This document shows positions 7,174 to 7,548 of a stretch of 7,548 nt of DNA, one piece after another (within the stretch, counting starts at the first letter, position 1; each line of letters begins with the position of its first letter). The DNA comes from Flavobacteriaceae bacterium (GTDB lineage Bacteria > Bacteroidota > Bacteroidia > Flavobacteriales > Flavobacteriaceae). The stretch spans positions 1 through 7,548 of the forward strand of contig JAHRWC010000244.1 in NCBI GenBank assembly GCA_019090365.1, read 5' to 3'. The notes under the pieces were generated by a model. The model did not search any database. It was given only the letters and a program-made list of their open reading frames with translations, and had not been told where the DNA came from. Made by a program: the position numbers and the translations under genes.

Positions 7174-7355
7174 AAATTTCTGTAATAATCGTTTCATTTT
7201 CTAATGGATTGTTGTTTTTTAAATCTTCTGTTGCAGTGATTTCATAAAAAGTTTAAATCTTTTCTTAACTATTGTAAATCAATGATTTCTTAAATTTTAT
7301 TGTTAAAAAATTTATAAATCTAGAGGTAAACTATTATCGGGAATTACCCTAAACC
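7174..7355. other. Non-coding gap after the peptidase gene, with weak repeats
   Basis: No gene is supported here on the + strand. There is no strong terminator: GATTT (7238-7242) and AAATC (7255-7259), followed by TTTTC, give at best a 5-bp stem. AAATCAATGATTT (7276-7288) is a near-perfect palindrome, and GGTAA (7325-7329) with TTACC (7344-7348) is a 5-bp inverted repeat lying just before the promoter at 7356, where a regulator could bind. On the minus strand an open frame at 7139-7252 reads protein-like but has no start codon. Confidence 0.35.
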
Positions 7356-7385
7356 TTTGATTTTAAGAAACAAGTTGTATCTTTA
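7356..7385 (+). promoter_or_regulatory. Bacteroidota-type promoter (-33 TTTG / -7 TAnnTTTG)
   Basis: TTTG at 7356-7359 and TAtcTTTA at 7378-7385 are separated by 18 bases. This matches the primary sigma promoter of Bacteroidota (TTTG, about 19 bases, TAnnTTTG) with one mismatch in the last -7 base. Transcription would start near 7390-7393, some 20 bases before the ATG at 7412. It is the best promoter candidate in the window. Confidence 0.6.
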
Positions 7386-7411
7386 AAATAGAGAAAAAGA
7401 AACCAACCATT

Positions 7412-7534
7412 ATGAAAATTGCAAATTTAAATAGATTGATATTGTTATTTTTGTTGCTAGGATTATTAATAATCCTATCTGCATTCATGTTCACGTTTCG
7501 TTTTGTTTCTGTTGCTAGGATTATTAATTTGTAG
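7412..7534 (+). CDS. Putative Leu/Ile-rich leader peptide (40 aa)
   Basis: A small ORF of 40 codons starts about 20 bases after the probable transcription start and ends at TAG 7532-7534. It has 11 Leu, 6 Ile and 2 Val (19 of 40), packed as LILLFLLLGLLIIL at residues 9-22. Position, length and residue bias fit a leader peptide of a branched-chain amino acid (ilv/leu) attenuator, comparable in style to IlvL of enterobacteria, where ribosome stalling at Leu/Ile/Val codons sets the RNA fold. The Leu/Ile codon run coincides with a palindrome, which supports a role in RNA structure. The structural genes would lie past the window. Alternatives are a small membrane peptide or a chance ORF; the hydrophobic run alone would also suit a transmembrane segment. 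No Shine-Dalgarno sequence is present, as is normal in this group. Confidence 0.5.
   Translation: MKIANLNRLILLFLLLGLLIILSAFMFTFRFVSVARIINL
7452..7528 (+). repeat. 19-base direct repeat, two copies 58 bases apart
   Basis: TGTTGCTAGGATTATTAAT occurs at 7452-7470 and again, without mismatch, at 7510-7528. The offset of 58 bases is not a multiple of three, so the second copy is read in another frame of the small ORF. The right copy (7516-7528) can pair with 7465-7477 over 13 bp, competing with the local palindrome hairpin at 7458-7477. Confidence 0.75.
7458..7477 (+). repeat. 20-base perfect palindrome in the leader ORF
   Basis: TAGGATTATTAATAATCCTA reads the same on both strands. As RNA it can form an 8-bp hairpin with a TTAA loop. 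It spans codons 16-22 of the small ORF, which encode LGLLIIL. It could be an RNA hairpin of an attenuator or a DNA operator. Confidence 0.7.
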
Positions 7535-7548
7535 TAATAGTAGTAGTA
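7531..7548 (+). repeat. GTA triplet run at the window edge
   Basis: GTAGTAATAGTAGTAGTA is five GTA units and one ATA, cut by the window end. In the frame of the small ORF it gives tandem stops (TAG TAA TAG TAG TAG); in the -1 frame it gives Val-Val-Ile-Val-Val-Val codons. Confidence 0.7.

Noticed and set aside
7412..7548. Open minus-strand frame starting with six Tyr codons (or Thr/Ile codons in the next frame) across the triplet run
   Set aside because: No start codon or promoter is visible in the window for that direction, whereas the + strand has a promoter and an ATG correctly placed. The Tyr or Thr codons are simply the complement of the GTA repeat.

Overview
The window is AT-rich, tightly packed DNA from a Bacteroidota bacterium, most probably a marine or soil member of the Flavobacteriia. 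The evidence is the DnaJ C-terminus, the lack of Shine-Dalgarno sequences before the genes, a promoter of the TTTG / TAnnTTTG type near the right end, and protein families typical of that class. All supported genes lie on the + strand.

Left edge (1-167): the last 54 codons of dnaJ, followed by two intrinsic terminators in tandem (205-230 and 252-290). They separate the chaperone gene from what follows. The rest of the 310-base gap to the next gene holds only weak regulatory candidates.

First gene cluster (478-3623): an ABC-2 type exporter made of an ATPase with a NatA-like architecture and a NatB-like permease, then an MscS-family mechanosensitive channel that starts with GTG 5 bases after the permease stop. 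Spacings of 9 and 5 bases suggest one transcript. Together the genes suggest export plus turgor relief at the inner membrane.

Second gene cluster (3726-7173): after a 102-base gap come a response regulator with receiver and sigma-54 AAA+ domains but no C-terminal DNA-binding domain, a class III-like polyphosphate kinase 2, and a secreted M28 zinc peptidase. Spacings are 8 and 14 bases. No histidine kinase gene is present.

Right edge (7174-7548): a 238-base gap, a good promoter candidate (7356-7385), and a 40-codon ORF (7412-7534) very rich in Leu and Ile. Its Leu/Ile codon run is itself a 20-base palindrome, and part of it is repeated 58 bases downstream, so two mutually exclusive RNA pairings are possible. 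It ends in tandem stop codons beside a GTA triplet run. This looks like the leader of an attenuated branched-chain amino acid operon that would begin just past the window. The idea is an inference, because the structural genes are not visible; it is the most interesting signal here.
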